From the IMG/VR virus record IMGVR_UViG_3300032249_000095, positions 1-33,788 of that record: 33,788 nt of DNA. The stretch is one strand, 5' to 3'. The position numbers and the translations under genes are program-made. Below, in pieces: positions 19,623 to 29,365 of the stretch. A model generated the notes under the pieces. The model was not told the DNA's origin and did not search any database. It saw only the letters and a program-made list of their open reading frames with translations. Position 1 is the stretch's first letter. Every line of letters begins with the position of its first letter. Source of the DNA: a virus.

Positions 19623-22508
19623 CTATCGCTTGTATTTCCCATAATCACGCTTTGCTTGCTCTACATCTCTTAGTGCCTCGGCAAGATCGGGGTCTTCTGC
19701 AATTAATATCTTCTTAGCCATGCTATATCTATCCGATATCTCTTTGCTAATAATCGACTGAGCTTTACCTAAGTCAACTGATGCCAAATCTTGCAAGTTC
19801 TGGCCAAGACTCTCAACTGCTTTTGCTAGTGAACCATCTTGGGTTGCTATCTCAATCCAGCGGTTGTACTGACTAGCCGACAACTTGATTCCTTCAATAC
19901 TTTGGTTTGGTATATACATTGGAATGTTGTACTCAACCAATACGGCATGAGCTGGGCTGAACTTACCATCCGATAACTTTAGGGGATTAAACATCTCATA
20001 AAGGTTACCTTTTCCAACCTTTTGCACGTCACCAGTAATTGGGTCAAATTGACGTGGCAAGCTGTCAGATGTCAAGGGATTGCGAGACTTGTAGTAATTG
20101 ACTGCCTCATAGAATCCACGCACAGCTGGCTCAACTAGGTCTTGCTTAAAGCCCATCTCGCCCGGCATTGTGTTGGATCTAGTTGGGTCAACGATACGCT
20201 CAATCGCTGCCACAAAAGAACTGTGGGTTCCTAGTGGAGATCCACCGATAGCAAACTCGGATACTTGCTTAGATGCTTTCTTGATTAAGTCATAGAAAAT
20301 AGATGGGGCATCTTTAGATCCAGAAGTAAATACCTTGCTGATATCGCTAAAGCCTTGGAGCATTGGTTGCTCTGAGAGATATTGGTATATACCAATGGTA
20401 GCACCCATGGCCATCTTCTCCATTTCTGTGCCTCCATGAGTCATCTGTGCATACTCGCCAGCTGTAGCACCGATTCCAAGCAATGTGGCAATTGGCTCTA
20501 GACCAGCATAAGAAATATAGACTTTGTCTGGACCATACTTAACTGACGTAATCTTTTCAAACTCAGCAAGCAAGTCAGGATCTACATCAGCCTTATTAAA
20601 TACCATTGAGTATTGTTGCCAGCCTGTACCCTCTAATGCCTTCTTGTCATCCATCCGCATTGGGCCGTAGCCTGTCAGCTTGCCTTCAAATGTACCAGCG
20701 CTGACTGAGTAAATCATTGCACCGCCAAGGGTAACACGAGCCATTGCTTGGTCTCTGCGAATACCGCCAGCATTAAAGTCACCCCAGAATCGTGGGCTTG
20801 CAAAGTTTAAGCCTGGAGTTCTAGCCATTGCCTCTAAAGCAATATTGGTTGGAGTCTTAACGAATGGTACAAATATCTTAATTAATGGATTCTGAGCTGC
20901 TGACTGCAAGCCTTGCAAGGATTGCTCTAGTTCACGAGTGAACGTAACTGTACGAGATACAGCCTTAGCAGCTTCGTCAATATCTGGTGTTGGGTTGGCA
21001 AGCAAACTAGCTGTTAAGTCAGATGCCTGTTTAGCTGCCTCATCTGGAGTAAGGCCAGATTGTATTAACTTCTTATACATTCTGTCACCTTCTCTAGCTG
21101 TTATAGCATTTAATTCCATGCGATAACCAAGACCCTTAAAAAATTCATCCTCTGCCATAAGCGCTCTGCCAGGCAACGTAACAAACTTGCCCCAATAACG
21201 CAACGCATTACTAATGGCTTTACCTGTATCAGAATCACCAAAGTCAATGTCAAATGCATCTCGCCCAACTCGGCCAGTTTCAATCTTGGTGAATGGATCA
21301 GTTGACGTATTCTTGATAAATGCAGTACCAGCTATTTCGCCACCCTCTCTAAGGCCATACAAGAATCCAACAGCCTGTGCATATAACTCGTTTGTTGAGA
21401 TAGCCTCTTCGCCACCCTTAAACAATAGGTTTCTACCTTTGCCGATAAAGGATGCAACAGCTCGCTCTGGCATCTGTAATGCGCCAAAGAATAAATTACC
21501 AGCAATATTCTTAGCATGGGTTACTGGGCTAGACAATAGACCATTAATCCAAGTTGAGAACCACACATCTTTAAGAGTCCCTGATATTGCTTTATCTGCA
21601 AGATTTGCCATTGCAGCTTTGCTTGATAACGCTGTGTACTTATTGGCTAGGTCAAATGCAGACTCAATGCCACCAGCCTCTGTCATTAAACCAGCAAGCA
21701 TCTCGCCTCTGTTAACTGATGACTGTCTAGCCTGGGAGAAAATACCAAGGGATCTAGCAATATCTACTTGTCTACCTTTAACTGCCTTAGCAACAACACC
21801 CTCATAGGCAATGGCTTGCAAGAACTCTGAAGACAGTTCGTCTGTTAGTGTGCCGTTAGCCTTAGCCTCTTTAACCTTTAAGCCAAGGTCATAGGTTCTC
21901 TTGCTGGCATCAGACTGAACCAATAGCATCTTGTATGCTTTGCCGTAGTCAGCCTCTGTGGCCACGCTTGGATCTATCAACCTAGCAACAAATGCCTCAT
22001 CGTATCCCTCAGCAGATGCCTTAGCAGCGAAATCGGTATAGCTAATTCTCTCAAACTTATCTGCGCCAACTGACCTAGCAACAGCCTCAATGTGCTGTTT
22101 AAAAGTGTCTGGGCCATCAATCAAATCTAGGTTAAACACAGTCTCTGGCACACCAGCTGCAACCTCTGTTGGTGTGGGTGAGGGTTTACCCGTAGTCGGC
22201 ATGGTTGGAGTGGCTTTTTCAATAGCCTCTGCCTGTGCTGGCTTGGCTTCTTTAATGACTGTATAAGGGCCTACTTTCCCTGTCTCTGTACCTTCGGGTA
22301 GGATAGGTCTTTCTGTGCGCTTGGGCGCTCTTTTAATAGTCTCTCTAAGCATTCCCTTAAAGCCAGCTACTAAGGTTGGCTCAAACTCAGGATTCTGATC
22401 TGTTAGGGCGGTGGGATCTAATGGCTCGGATTCTGGTGGCAGCGCAGCAACATCTTGCTCTACTGTCGAAAGTTCATCTAACCGCTCGTTTAATGGCTTA
22501 ATGGACAT
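19623..22508 (-). CDS. Large internal virion (ejection) protein, gp16-position
   Basis: The 961-aa protein is the largest of the four core genes and holds the place of T7 gp16 (1318 aa). The N-terminal 130 residues are Pro/Glu/Thr-rich and probably flexible. A helical part follows (about 140-310), then DVWFSTWINGLLSSPVTHAK and NIAGNLFFGALQMPERAVA (about 314-350), a segment I know from ejection proteins of aquatic podoviruses. No transglycosylase motif (the N-terminal lytic domain of T7 gp16) was seen. In the virion it would lie in the core and enter the cell to form part of the DNA channel. One-base overlap with the preceding gene. Confidence 0.8.
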   Translation of the reverse strand: MSIKPLNERLDELSTVEQDVAALPPESEPLDPTALTDQNPEFEPTLVAGFKGMLRETIKRAPKRTERPILPEGTETGKVGPYTVIKEAKPAQAEAIEKATPTMPTTGKPSPTPTEVAAGVPETVFNLDLIDGPDTFKQHIEAVARSVGADKFERISYTDFAAKASAEGYDEAFVARLIDPSVATEADYGKAYKMLLVQSDASKRTYDLGLKVKEAKANGTLTDELSSEFLQAIAYEGVVAKAVKGRQVDIARSLGIFSQARQSSVNRGEMLAGLMTEAGGIESAFDLANKYTALSSKAAMANLADKAISGTLKDVWFSTWINGLLSSPVTHAKNIAGNLFFGALQMPERAVASFIGKGRNLLFKGGEEAISTNELYAQAVGFLYGLREGGEIAGTAFIKNTSTDPFTKIETGRVGRDAFDIDFGDSDTGKAISNALRYWGKFVTLPGRALMAEDEFFKGLGYRMELNAITAREGDRMYKKLIQSGLTPDEAAKQASDLTASLLANPTPDIDEAAKAVSRTVTFTRELEQSLQGLQSAAQNPLIKIFVPFVKTPTNIALEAMARTPGLNFASPRFWGDFNAGGIRRDQAMARVTLGGAMIYSVSAGTFEGKLTGYGPMRMDDKKALEGTGWQQYSMVFNKADVDPDLLAEFEKITSVKYGPDKVYISYAGLEPIATLLGIGATAGEYAQMTHGGTEMEKMAMGATIGIYQYLSEQPMLQGFSDISKVFTSGSKDAPSIFYDLIKKASKQVSEFAIGGSPLGTHSSFVAAIERIVDPTRSNTMPGEMGFKQDLVEPAVRGFYEAVNYYKSRNPLTSDSLPRQFDPITGDVQKVGKGNLYEMFNPLKLSDGKFSPAHAVLVEYNIPMYIPNQSIEGIKLSASQYNRWIEIATQDGSLAKAVESLGQNLQDLASVDLGKAQSIISKEISDRYSMAKKILIAEDPDLAEALRDVEQAKRDYGKYKR

Positions 22509-24487
22509 TATTGTTCTCCAATGGCCATACCGCCAGGTTGGCCTGTTACGCTAGTTGTATTTCCTTTGGCAGCTCTGCCTCGTTTTCCGCTCCCCATGTC
22601 TCCGGCATTCCCTCCGGGTACGCTAGGCCCAGATAGTTTTCCCTGGTCAGCGGTAGGCTGAATTTCTTGAGCAGCTCCAGAACGTAGTCCACTTCTTTCC
22701 CACTCTGGGGGGTTGATTCCATTTGCTGATTTGAATACTTCATCTCTTGCCTCCGTTTGAGATATCTGTCCTTTTCTATATTTTAACCAAATACTATCAA
22801 TTAATTCAGAATTTTTTGCATTTTTAAATGTGTCTGGGAATAGGCCTCTTACCGCCTCCCATGTAATGGACTGCATTTCTCTTGGCAATACACCACGTTC
22901 TTGGGCAGCTCTGCGGTAAGCCTCAGCATACAGGCCATAAGTACCTTGTACCCCAGTTACTGAGCTATTCTTTGGCCCAACCTGACCAAGCACATTTGAG
23001 CCAAAGTTATGAGCTACTTCCGTAGAAGCCCCAGACAAAGGTCTAAGCAAACCAGCGGCAACAGCATGAGTGTCAATAGTTACATATCCAGCCGGATTAG
23101 TTGGGTCATAAATATTGTTGTAGAAATTGCGAACCTTATGTTGCTGTCCAAGGTTATTGCTAATATTTGCTAATGTTGGGTTTTCAAAAATGTTAATCGC
23201 TTTACCAATTTCATTTAAAGAACCCCAACCAGTTTTGTATGGCACACCTTTGTCAGTCAACCTAACTCCGGCAAACGTGCCTTCTGGGTTTACGATCTGA
23301 TGTTCACGAGGATTATATGCTTGGTCATAAGTACGCAACCACATAGCCTTTAATCCTGGATCATCTAGCTCTGCTAATGTTTTTCCACGAATTGCATCAA
23401 CCATTGGTGCATATTGTGGCTTGGCCCAAATTATCTTGGCCATATCATCCATTGAGCTATCCCATTTAAAGGATTGCTTATTGGTCATTGTATCTAGAAC
23501 ACGCTCACCAAGAGACACATTCATAAACCAATCTTTTTGTGGAGACAATACAGCTAGTACACCAGAAATTGCATTGTCATTGGCTCCATATTTTCCTGTC
23601 CAATCATCCACAATGTTACGAGCGCCATCGTACCAGAGCTTGCTGCGTTGACGAGTTTGCTCTGGAACCTTGTCATATAAATACAAAAGGTTATCTTTTA
23701 CTTCTGTAATAAAATCTTCTGCACGTTTTTCTGGATTTCTTGCTTTAGATGCAAAATTAGGATACTGCTGAACTAAACCCATATTGTGTTTAAATGCCTC
23801 TGGATCTTTTTTAATTGCCTCAAAATCAACAATTAAATTAGATGCTAATGGATCCTCTGTTGCCTTAACTGCTGTTGGCAATCGAGTGCTTACAACACTT
23901 GCTCTTTGACCTACTGGAGCAATATCAGTAATTCCACCAATAGAACGCAAATAACTTTCTGCCATTTCTCCAGCTTTTGGAGCTACTGCTTTAGCTGCTC
24001 CCTTAACCACTTTTGGCACATCCAACAATCCTGGCGCTGGCAAGAACTCTCCAACAGCCTGTGCTACATCAACTGTCTTTTGGCGCTCTGCTGCATTTGG
24101 TGCGCCAGCTGGTACAACTTGAGGCAATTTATTGCTTTGCAAAACCTCTTCAGAGGTTGGGAACATACGCTTTCCCATTACAGCCTCTGCACCTTCTTGG
24201 TTAATCAAGTCAACAATAGAGCGGATGTCTCCAGGCAATCCAATTGCAGCGCCTGTAGCACCACGCATTGCGCCAGCCAAGGTATCCAATAAAGCAATTA
24301 ATGGCTTGTCTAAACCACCAGCCCTTGCTGACTGTTGAGGAGTAACACCAGCTCTGCCAAGCCTAACCCCAGTTTGTGGAACGTCAGACGTTACTGGACC
24401 AGCAGCCAACATCGTATCCTCTACAGGCATCTCGGTTGGCAAGACAGAGTCTTTAGCCAAGTCATCCATGAATCGTTGGTCAATCAT
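22508..24487 (-). CDS. Internal virion protein with embedded DUF7178-like domain
   Basis: The 659-aa protein has an N-terminal part with AGAMRGATGAAIGLPGDIRS (about 71-90), typical of ejection proteins. Then residues about 284-550 form a domain with KLWYDGARNIVDDWTGKYG, AVLSPQKDWFMNV (312-324), KVRNFYNNIYDP (451-462), TIDTHAV (470-476) and SITWEAVRGLF. This order of motifs (W-Y--A, A-LSP---W--N, KVR-FY-NI, V-ID-HA) is that of DUF7178 proteins of phages, a helical fold that may be related to HhH-type DNA-repair enzymes. The end is Gly/Ser-rich. The gene is coupled to both neighbours. An enzymatic role on entry is possible but unproven. Confidence 0.78.
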   Translation of the reverse strand: MIDQRFMDDLAKDSVLPTEMPVEDTMLAAGPVTSDVPQTGVRLGRAGVTPQQSARAGGLDKPLIALLDTLAGAMRGATGAAIGLPGDIRSIVDLINQEGAEAVMGKRMFPTSEEVLQSNKLPQVVPAGAPNAAERQKTVDVAQAVGEFLPAPGLLDVPKVVKGAAKAVAPKAGEMAESYLRSIGGITDIAPVGQRASVVSTRLPTAVKATEDPLASNLIVDFEAIKKDPEAFKHNMGLVQQYPNFASKARNPEKRAEDFITEVKDNLLYLYDKVPEQTRQRSKLWYDGARNIVDDWTGKYGANDNAISGVLAVLSPQKDWFMNVSLGERVLDTMTNKQSFKWDSSMDDMAKIIWAKPQYAPMVDAIRGKTLAELDDPGLKAMWLRTYDQAYNPREHQIVNPEGTFAGVRLTDKGVPYKTGWGSLNEIGKAINIFENPTLANISNNLGQQHKVRNFYNNIYDPTNPAGYVTIDTHAVAAGLLRPLSGASTEVAHNFGSNVLGQVGPKNSSVTGVQGTYGLYAEAYRRAAQERGVLPREMQSITWEAVRGLFPDTFKNAKNSELIDSIWLKYRKGQISQTEARDEVFKSANGINPPEWERSGLRSGAAQEIQPTADQGKLSGPSVPGGNAGDMGSGKRGRAAKGNTTSVTGQPGGMAIGEQ

Positions 24488-26103
24488 TTTTGAATAGCCC
24501 TTACTTGTCTCATAATCTTTTTACGCACATCTTCGTTCTTAATACCAGCACGTCTTAAATCTTCATCAGTCCAATTCTCTTTGTACTCAAGACCATTTTC
24601 TTTGGATATGCTTTCAAGACTTTTCCTAGCTGTTTCTTTTGCGTTAACAGAATCAGCAATCTCTTTCTCTTTAACAAGTGTTTGAGCTGCTTCCATAGCA
24701 TTAAATGGCAAGCCAGCATTTAAAGCATCTTGTTTCTGTTGTGCTAATGTTGCTTTGGCTCTAGATGATTTTGCTTTTGAATCCTCTAAGCCTGGAGACA
24801 ATGGATCATTAATCCCAAGGGTGTTATCAATAAACTGTCTAGCAGCGCCCATGTCTTTCTCGTTACCACGAGCAACCTTCTTGAGGGTGTTTGCTTGTTT
24901 CCAAGATATCTGACCAGCTTTAGCAAGGCCATCTATGTCAGTCTCTCCAAGTTTGCCTCTATCTGCTAATGACTCAAAGTTGCCATAGTTCTGTGGATTA
25001 GCACCAGCCAAATCACCATTGAGCCAAGCCTTGCGTTTTTCATCTGGCAAAGTAATGCCTAATGCTTTTGACTGTCTGTAAGCCTCTGATCCACTAATCT
25101 TGCCAGCGTACAAGTTATCTTCAATGGTGTTTAACTCATCAACATTTTTTGATGCGTTTAACTTGCTGGCTCGCTCCCACATGGTAGCCTCTTCACCGGC
25201 TCTTTCAATATATGCTTTCTTGAGTTTGTCTCTGTCAACAGTCTTCATTACTTCTGACAACTTTCCAAAGTTACCAGACTCAATTAACTTAATTGCTTGT
25301 GATGGGGTATCTGCAAATGTAGGGCTTAGTGTGTAATCAACAATAGCATTAAGAACTTTTTTGTTGAAGTCTTCCATAGATGACTTTACAAATTCTGCTT
25401 TACCAGTTTGTATAGCGGCATCATAAACTCTGCTTCTTTCTGATTTAATTCTGTTAGAAAGCATTGTTGGATCATTTTCAGACTTTAATGTATCAGCAAT
25501 AATGGTTGATGTAGCAGCCAATGCATCACTTGCTAAAACAACTTTTCCTTCTGCAACAATTTTTGCAAAGTTCTCAGTTGCTTTTACATATACAGCATTA
25601 CCAGCTGTAGCCATAGAGCTTCTAAACCTTAATCCCTCTTCAGCATCTACAGAACTAATTGCTTTAGCATATCCAGCGGTTAATGATTTAATTGTGGTTT
25701 GAACTTCTTTTAAATCAAAAGATCCTGTTTCTACAGTAGCGCTTAACTTAGCCAACTCTTGACGGCCAAGAACCTCTAATTCACTACGCAATTGACCAGC
25801 CTGTACTTTTCTAGCGGCATCACCAAATGCTGTGCCAGGCTTTGCAAATAATTCAGCTGGGCTTTTACCTTCTTGCATAGCAGTCATTACTTGCTCTGCG
25901 CTTGGCATATTCTCAGCGCCATATTGCATACCTTCACGCTGGGCTTTTTCTGTTGCCTCTTTAAATGCAAATCCAGACAGCCTATCTAAAGCAGAATTAA
26001 TACCTTGAGTCATAGAAATTTGCTCTTTAATATTTGCAAATTCTAGACGTGGGATGTCTGCTGGCAGATAGCCAGTTGGTTGGTAGCGTGGAAGTTCAGC
26101 CAT
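24484..26103 (-). CDS. Internal virion protein, gp15-position
   Basis: The 539-aa protein is largely alpha-helical and Ala/Lys/Glu-rich, with a start MAELPRYQPTGYLPADIPRL that is typical for proteins in this place of podovirus operons. Helical stretches recur up to the basic end (EDVRKKIMRQVRAIQK). No catalytic motif or membrane segment is visible. In T7 gp15 (747 aa) forms the middle of the ejected core tube. Position after a gp14-like gene and before two larger ones supports this role. The 3' end overlaps the next gene by 4 nt. Confidence 0.75.
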   Translation of the reverse strand: MAELPRYQPTGYLPADIPRLEFANIKEQISMTQGINSALDRLSGFAFKEATEKAQREGMQYGAENMPSAEQVMTAMQEGKSPAELFAKPGTAFGDAARKVQAGQLRSELEVLGRQELAKLSATVETGSFDLKEVQTTIKSLTAGYAKAISSVDAEEGLRFRSSMATAGNAVYVKATENFAKIVAEGKVVLASDALAATSTIIADTLKSENDPTMLSNRIKSERSRVYDAAIQTGKAEFVKSSMEDFNKKVLNAIVDYTLSPTFADTPSQAIKLIESGNFGKLSEVMKTVDRDKLKKAYIERAGEEATMWERASKLNASKNVDELNTIEDNLYAGKISGSEAYRQSKALGITLPDEKRKAWLNGDLAGANPQNYGNFESLADRGKLGETDIDGLAKAGQISWKQANTLKKVARGNEKDMGAARQFIDNTLGINDPLSPGLEDSKAKSSRAKATLAQQKQDALNAGLPFNAMEAAQTLVKEKEIADSVNAKETARKSLESISKENGLEYKENWTDEDLRRAGIKNEDVRKKIMRQVRAIQK

Positions 26104-26111
26104 AATTTATA

Positions 26112-26684
26112 TTAGAGTGGTTGTGGTTCTGTTGATGGTGCGCTACCAATTTTTGCATACATAAATCCAGCAGAACCTAGCTTACCAGCTGCATCAAAAT
26201 AGCCAGCCTGTTCAGCAATCTGACCAGCGCCTTCGTAAAGACTTGCCTGAATCAATCCGCTACGCTTAGTCATGTCTGCGTTTTGCAATGCAAAGGTAAA
26301 CTCTTTACCACCTTTTGTATTGTTGATGGATTGTATTAATCCAGCAGATCCTTCAAAGCCTTGTGTGCCACCAGCAAAGCCACGAGCCACCACAGCTGCA
26401 TTAGCCTCATTGGTGCGCCTAAGAATCTGGTTAGCTTGTAACTCATATTGCACAGCTCTGCGGTCAGACTCAACTTCTGCTTGCTTGGCTTGCATCTGAT
26501 ACATTTTTCTTTTGTCTTGACCAGCCTGAATTGATCCAGCTGCGCTAACAACAGTTAAAGCAATGGCTGCTGCCGTAATTGGATCCTGATATTTCTGTCC
26601 AATATGCTTGTTTACTGCTGGGCCATTAAATGGATCGCCAATTGGGCCATCAAAGTTTTTAATGTCTTGTCTAGAAAATCTCAT
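26112..26684 (-). CDS. Internal virion protein, T7 gp14-like
   Basis: The 190-aa protein includes a hydrophobic stretch DPITAAAIALTVVSAAGSIQ (about 35-54) followed by a long helix (KMYQMQAKQAEVESDRRAVQ YELQAN) and the RTNEANAAVVARGFAGGTQG segment, and SGLIQASLYEGAGQIAEQA at the end. T7 gp14 is 196 aa with a similar hydrophobic-helical plan and is inserted in the outer membrane on infection. It follows TTPB by one base, the order seen in T7-like genomes. Assignment is from plan, size and position. Confidence 0.83.
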   Translation of the reverse strand: MRFSRQDIKNFDGPIGDPFNGPAVNKHIGQKYQDPITAAAIALTVVSAAGSIQAGQDKRKMYQMQAKQAEVESDRRAVQYELQANQILRRTNEANAAVVARGFAGGTQGFEGSAGLIQSINNTKGGKEFTFALQNADMTKRSGLIQASLYEGAGQIAEQAGYFDAAGKLGSAGFMYAKIGSAPSTEPQPL

Positions 26685-26685
26685 A

Positions 26686-28680
26686 TTAAGTTCCTTGATG
26701 TGTTGCTACTTTGTACTCTAAACCGAGCAAGGTCATCTTTAATGGTACGTCTTGCTCAACTGTAATCTTGCCTTCTGTCGTATAACCCAATATTCCATGC
26801 AATGTCTTTGTGCCTGTGTATTCGTCAACTGCCTCATCAAGAATATCGCCAAACGCTCTGAATGGTACTTGGATTGTATTAATCTTTAAGTGTTGGGTGT
26901 TGGCAACCAATGCGTTAACCTCAACGATTCTCTTCTTAAATCCAATGCGTGTGCCTGTCTGTAGCTTTAGGTCAACTGGCATGGTTACAGCTCGTACTGT
27001 GATTGGTAAGCCAACCTCGTATTTTGTTGCTGAAGAACGTGGGAATGTGACTGTGCCACCGCCTGGTACCGCTTGGTCAGCCTGTACAGATCCATCAAGA
27101 ATGACGTTAACTGTCTCTGTGGCTACATGGCTCATTGAGACGGATGCAGCAGCTCCACCAGTTTTAGATGAGTCTGTTAACAAATCATTGTCAAAAGCCT
27201 CAACGTAGTATTGGAATGTGCCGTTTACATTGCGCTTTGCTATTGTGTAAATGGTTGAAATATCCACACCTACGTCAACAAAGGATCCGTCAACTGTAGT
27301 GAACTCTGATGGAGCAATTACGTTTTGCGCTCTTAATAACGAGAATACGGCCATTGTGCCGTCATCGCTATTAGTAATTAACAGTAAGTCGTTTTCGTCA
27401 GTAGCCACAGACCTACGCAAAGCCATGCGAGATGGAGTCCGTAAGAGATGCCCAGCAAGAAGCGATATCTTTTGTGTGACGTATGTAAGTTGCGTATCAG
27501 TATAAGCAAACTCATTTAATGCCTTTCCTTGTCTCTGTACAAATAATGTACCAGACTCTAACTGCTGAACCCGAATACCTTCTTTAATGCCGTTACGGCT
27601 TGCTGTTTTAACAAAGAAATTCGTTGGAGTAATTGGGTCAAGACCATTTTGGGGTACATAGAACTCACCTCCTGTAGTAAACACTTGCAAGTCTCGGCCA
27701 GAGATAATGTCAACGATAGCGTTAAATGTGTTGGTGTCTAGGGTTGCCTCTACCGCATCATCATCCAAACCCTCTGTTGGATCAAAGTCAAAGAACAATC
27801 CAACCTTAGAACCCCATATCGTTGATGGGCGAGACTTCGATCCACCAAAGTACAGACGGCCTTCATGGAATGTTACAGAGCGTGGCCAGCCTTTACCGCT
27901 TGACCAAACAGCCTCATAACCTGACTCGTATTCCCATGAACCATTAGCAATTGCTGATGTGTTAAAAAATGGGAACTCAGTAATTGCATCAACTGATGTG
28001 CCAGATGTGTACTTAACAATCTTGGCTCTGCCTTGTGGAGTTGCGTTGACATATTGACCAACGCTGCCAGAAGTAAACACGCTAGACGATGCGGTCAACG
28101 TAACCTTACCAGATACAGCAGATGGTGTTAGCGTACCCGCTGGATTAGAAAAAGCAGCGGTGAAAGAATACTTTGGAATAGAATCAAAGGTAATAGCAGA
28201 AGCAGTCCAGGTAGCATCAGTACCTCCTCTTACAATTTTTACTGGGTTGATATCTGGGTGAACCACAATCAACGTATCAGCCGATTGAGTCCAAACAATA
28301 TTTGCTAGACGTGCGCCAGTTAAGCCAACTCCTGACGTGTCAAGATATGGGTTGCCAGAACCATTAATGTTGGTAATCTGATTCTTGTTTTTGAATACAT
28401 ACATCCGATTATGCGTAAAGCAAAGCATATAGGAATCCGATGTGCTGAACTCAAACTCAACTAAACGTGTGCCGTTACCGGCTGATTCTGTGCTACTGTT
28501 TGGTAGCGATGCAATGTACTTTGTGCCGGGTCTACGTCTAATGCCACCTTGTGGCTGGCAGACCACATTGGTGGCCTCTTCTAATGCGTTAGCGTAGGCT
28601 GCTAAATCAACCCTTGCTCGGAGCAATGGGTCTAACTCGCCTGTAGAAAAGTTTGTCTGGATAGAGACAAAGCGAGCCAT
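26686..28680 (-). CDS. Tail tubular protein B (nozzle)
   Basis: The 664-aa protein has the well-known start ARFVSIQTNFSTGELDPLLR, then ATNVVCQPQGGIRRRPGTKY (about 38-57), which is the hallmark of gp12-type tail nozzle proteins, together with LVEFEFSTSDSYMLCFTHNR and SVTFHEGRLYFGGSKSRP (about 268-285). T7 gp12 is 794 aa, so this version is shorter. It forms the hexameric tail tip that binds the fibres and opens for DNA exit. The start shares one base with the TTPA stop (TAATG). Confidence 0.95.
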   Translation of the reverse strand: MARFVSIQTNFSTGELDPLLRARVDLAAYANALEEATNVVCQPQGGIRRRPGTKYIASLPNSSTESAGNGTRLVEFEFSTSDSYMLCFTHNRMYVFKNKNQITNINGSGNPYLDTSGVGLTGARLANIVWTQSADTLIVVHPDINPVKIVRGGTDATWTASAITFDSIPKYSFTAAFSNPAGTLTPSAVSGKVTLTASSSVFTSGSVGQYVNATPQGRAKIVKYTSGTSVDAITEFPFFNTSAIANGSWEYESGYEAVWSSGKGWPRSVTFHEGRLYFGGSKSRPSTIWGSKVGLFFDFDPTEGLDDDAVEATLDTNTFNAIVDIISGRDLQVFTTGGEFYVPQNGLDPITPTNFFVKTASRNGIKEGIRVQQLESGTLFVQRQGKALNEFAYTDTQLTYVTQKISLLAGHLLRTPSRMALRRSVATDENDLLLITNSDDGTMAVFSLLRAQNVIAPSEFTTVDGSFVDVGVDISTIYTIAKRNVNGTFQYYVEAFDNDLLTDSSKTGGAAASVSMSHVATETVNVILDGSVQADQAVPGGGTVTFPRSSATKYEVGLPITVRAVTMPVDLKLQTGTRIGFKKRIVEVNALVANTQHLKINTIQVPFRAFGDILDEAVDEYTGTKTLHGILGYTTEGKITVEQDVPLKMTLLGLEYKVATHQGT

Positions 28681-29294
28681 TAATACCTCACAGCAATAAG
28701 TGAGAAATCATTAATAGCGTTTGTTGGCTGTCCTTGGCCATCAATATTCATAGCTTGTCTTAGGTATCCACCTCTGCCATTTTCTGCTGGTGATCCAATA
28801 GCGACAGACTGCCAATACTGGCTCTTCTCGGTCTGATCTGTAATAGGTAAAGCAAGATGCCAAGTCATCATATATTTTAGCAACTGCACAAAATAACTAG
28901 GCATATCGTATTCAGGTACGGCATATTGATAATCAATATAAACCTCTTCATAGTCAGTCAATAACTTGCTGCCCATGATTCTGTATTCTTTGCGTGGTGG
29001 GATGCCAACAGCACTTGTGTCATATACGGCTCTGGGCGATCCTAAGCGGTCTCCAGGCAGTTGATATTCGTAGCGGTACTCATTGGTAGGAGTTGTTACT
29101 AATCTACCAATAGAAGTCTTTTTAAAGCTAAATGACCAAGGGTAAAGTATTAGGGCTTGATTGCGAATATCCGCATATAAGCGGTCTGCAATAGATGCCT
29201 CATCAGTTCCTTCATCAAACGAGGAGATGGGCTTTGCGCCTAACATTACGCAAGCATCAGAACATATTGATAGTGCGGTATCGCCAGCTGCCAT
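28680..29294 (-). CDS. Tail tubular protein A (adaptor)
   Basis: The 204-aa protein (T7 gp11: 196 aa) reads GDTALSICSDACVMLGAKPI, SSFDEGTDEASIADRLYADI and RNQALILYPWSFSFKKTSIG, then the YRYEYQLPGDRL motif, all typical for the gp11/gatekeeper family. It forms the ring between portal and nozzle. A strong hairpin lies just upstream, between the previous gene and its ribosome site (GGAG before the ATG). Co-translated with TTPB. Confidence 0.93.
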   Translation of the reverse strand: MAAGDTALSICSDACVMLGAKPISSFDEGTDEASIADRLYADIRNQALILYPWSFSFKKTSIGRLVTTPTNEYRYEYQLPGDRLGSPRAVYDTSAVGIPPRKEYRIMGSKLLTDYEEVYIDYQYAVPEYDMPSYFVQLLKYMMTWHLALPITDQTEKSQYWQSVAIGSPAENGRGGYLRQAMNIDGQGQPTNAINDFSLIAVRY

Positions 29295-29313
29295 CTAAAT
29301 CTCCAATGTAAGA

Positions 29314-29348
29314 ATGGGCTATCGCCAGTTTTGCCAGCAATAGCCCAT
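29314..29348 (-). promoter_or_regulatory. Intergenic RNA hairpin before TTPA
   Basis: ATGGGCTAT (minus strand, 29348-29340) pairs with ATAGCCCAT (29322-29314) as a perfect 9-bp stem, extended by two G-C pairs after one mismatch. It is not followed by a T-run on the minus strand, so it is not a standard terminator. It stands in the 71-bp gap between the 90-aa protein and TTPA, where it could mark an RNA processing site, protect the capsid mRNA end or reduce downstream expression. Confidence 0.5.
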
Positions 29349-29365
29349 CTTGATACTAATTACGA

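Noticed and set aside
21214-21807. 197-aa frame antisense to the large ejection protein
   Set aside because: Composition is that of an antisense shadow, and the minus-strand frame continues through as part of a 961-aa protein.
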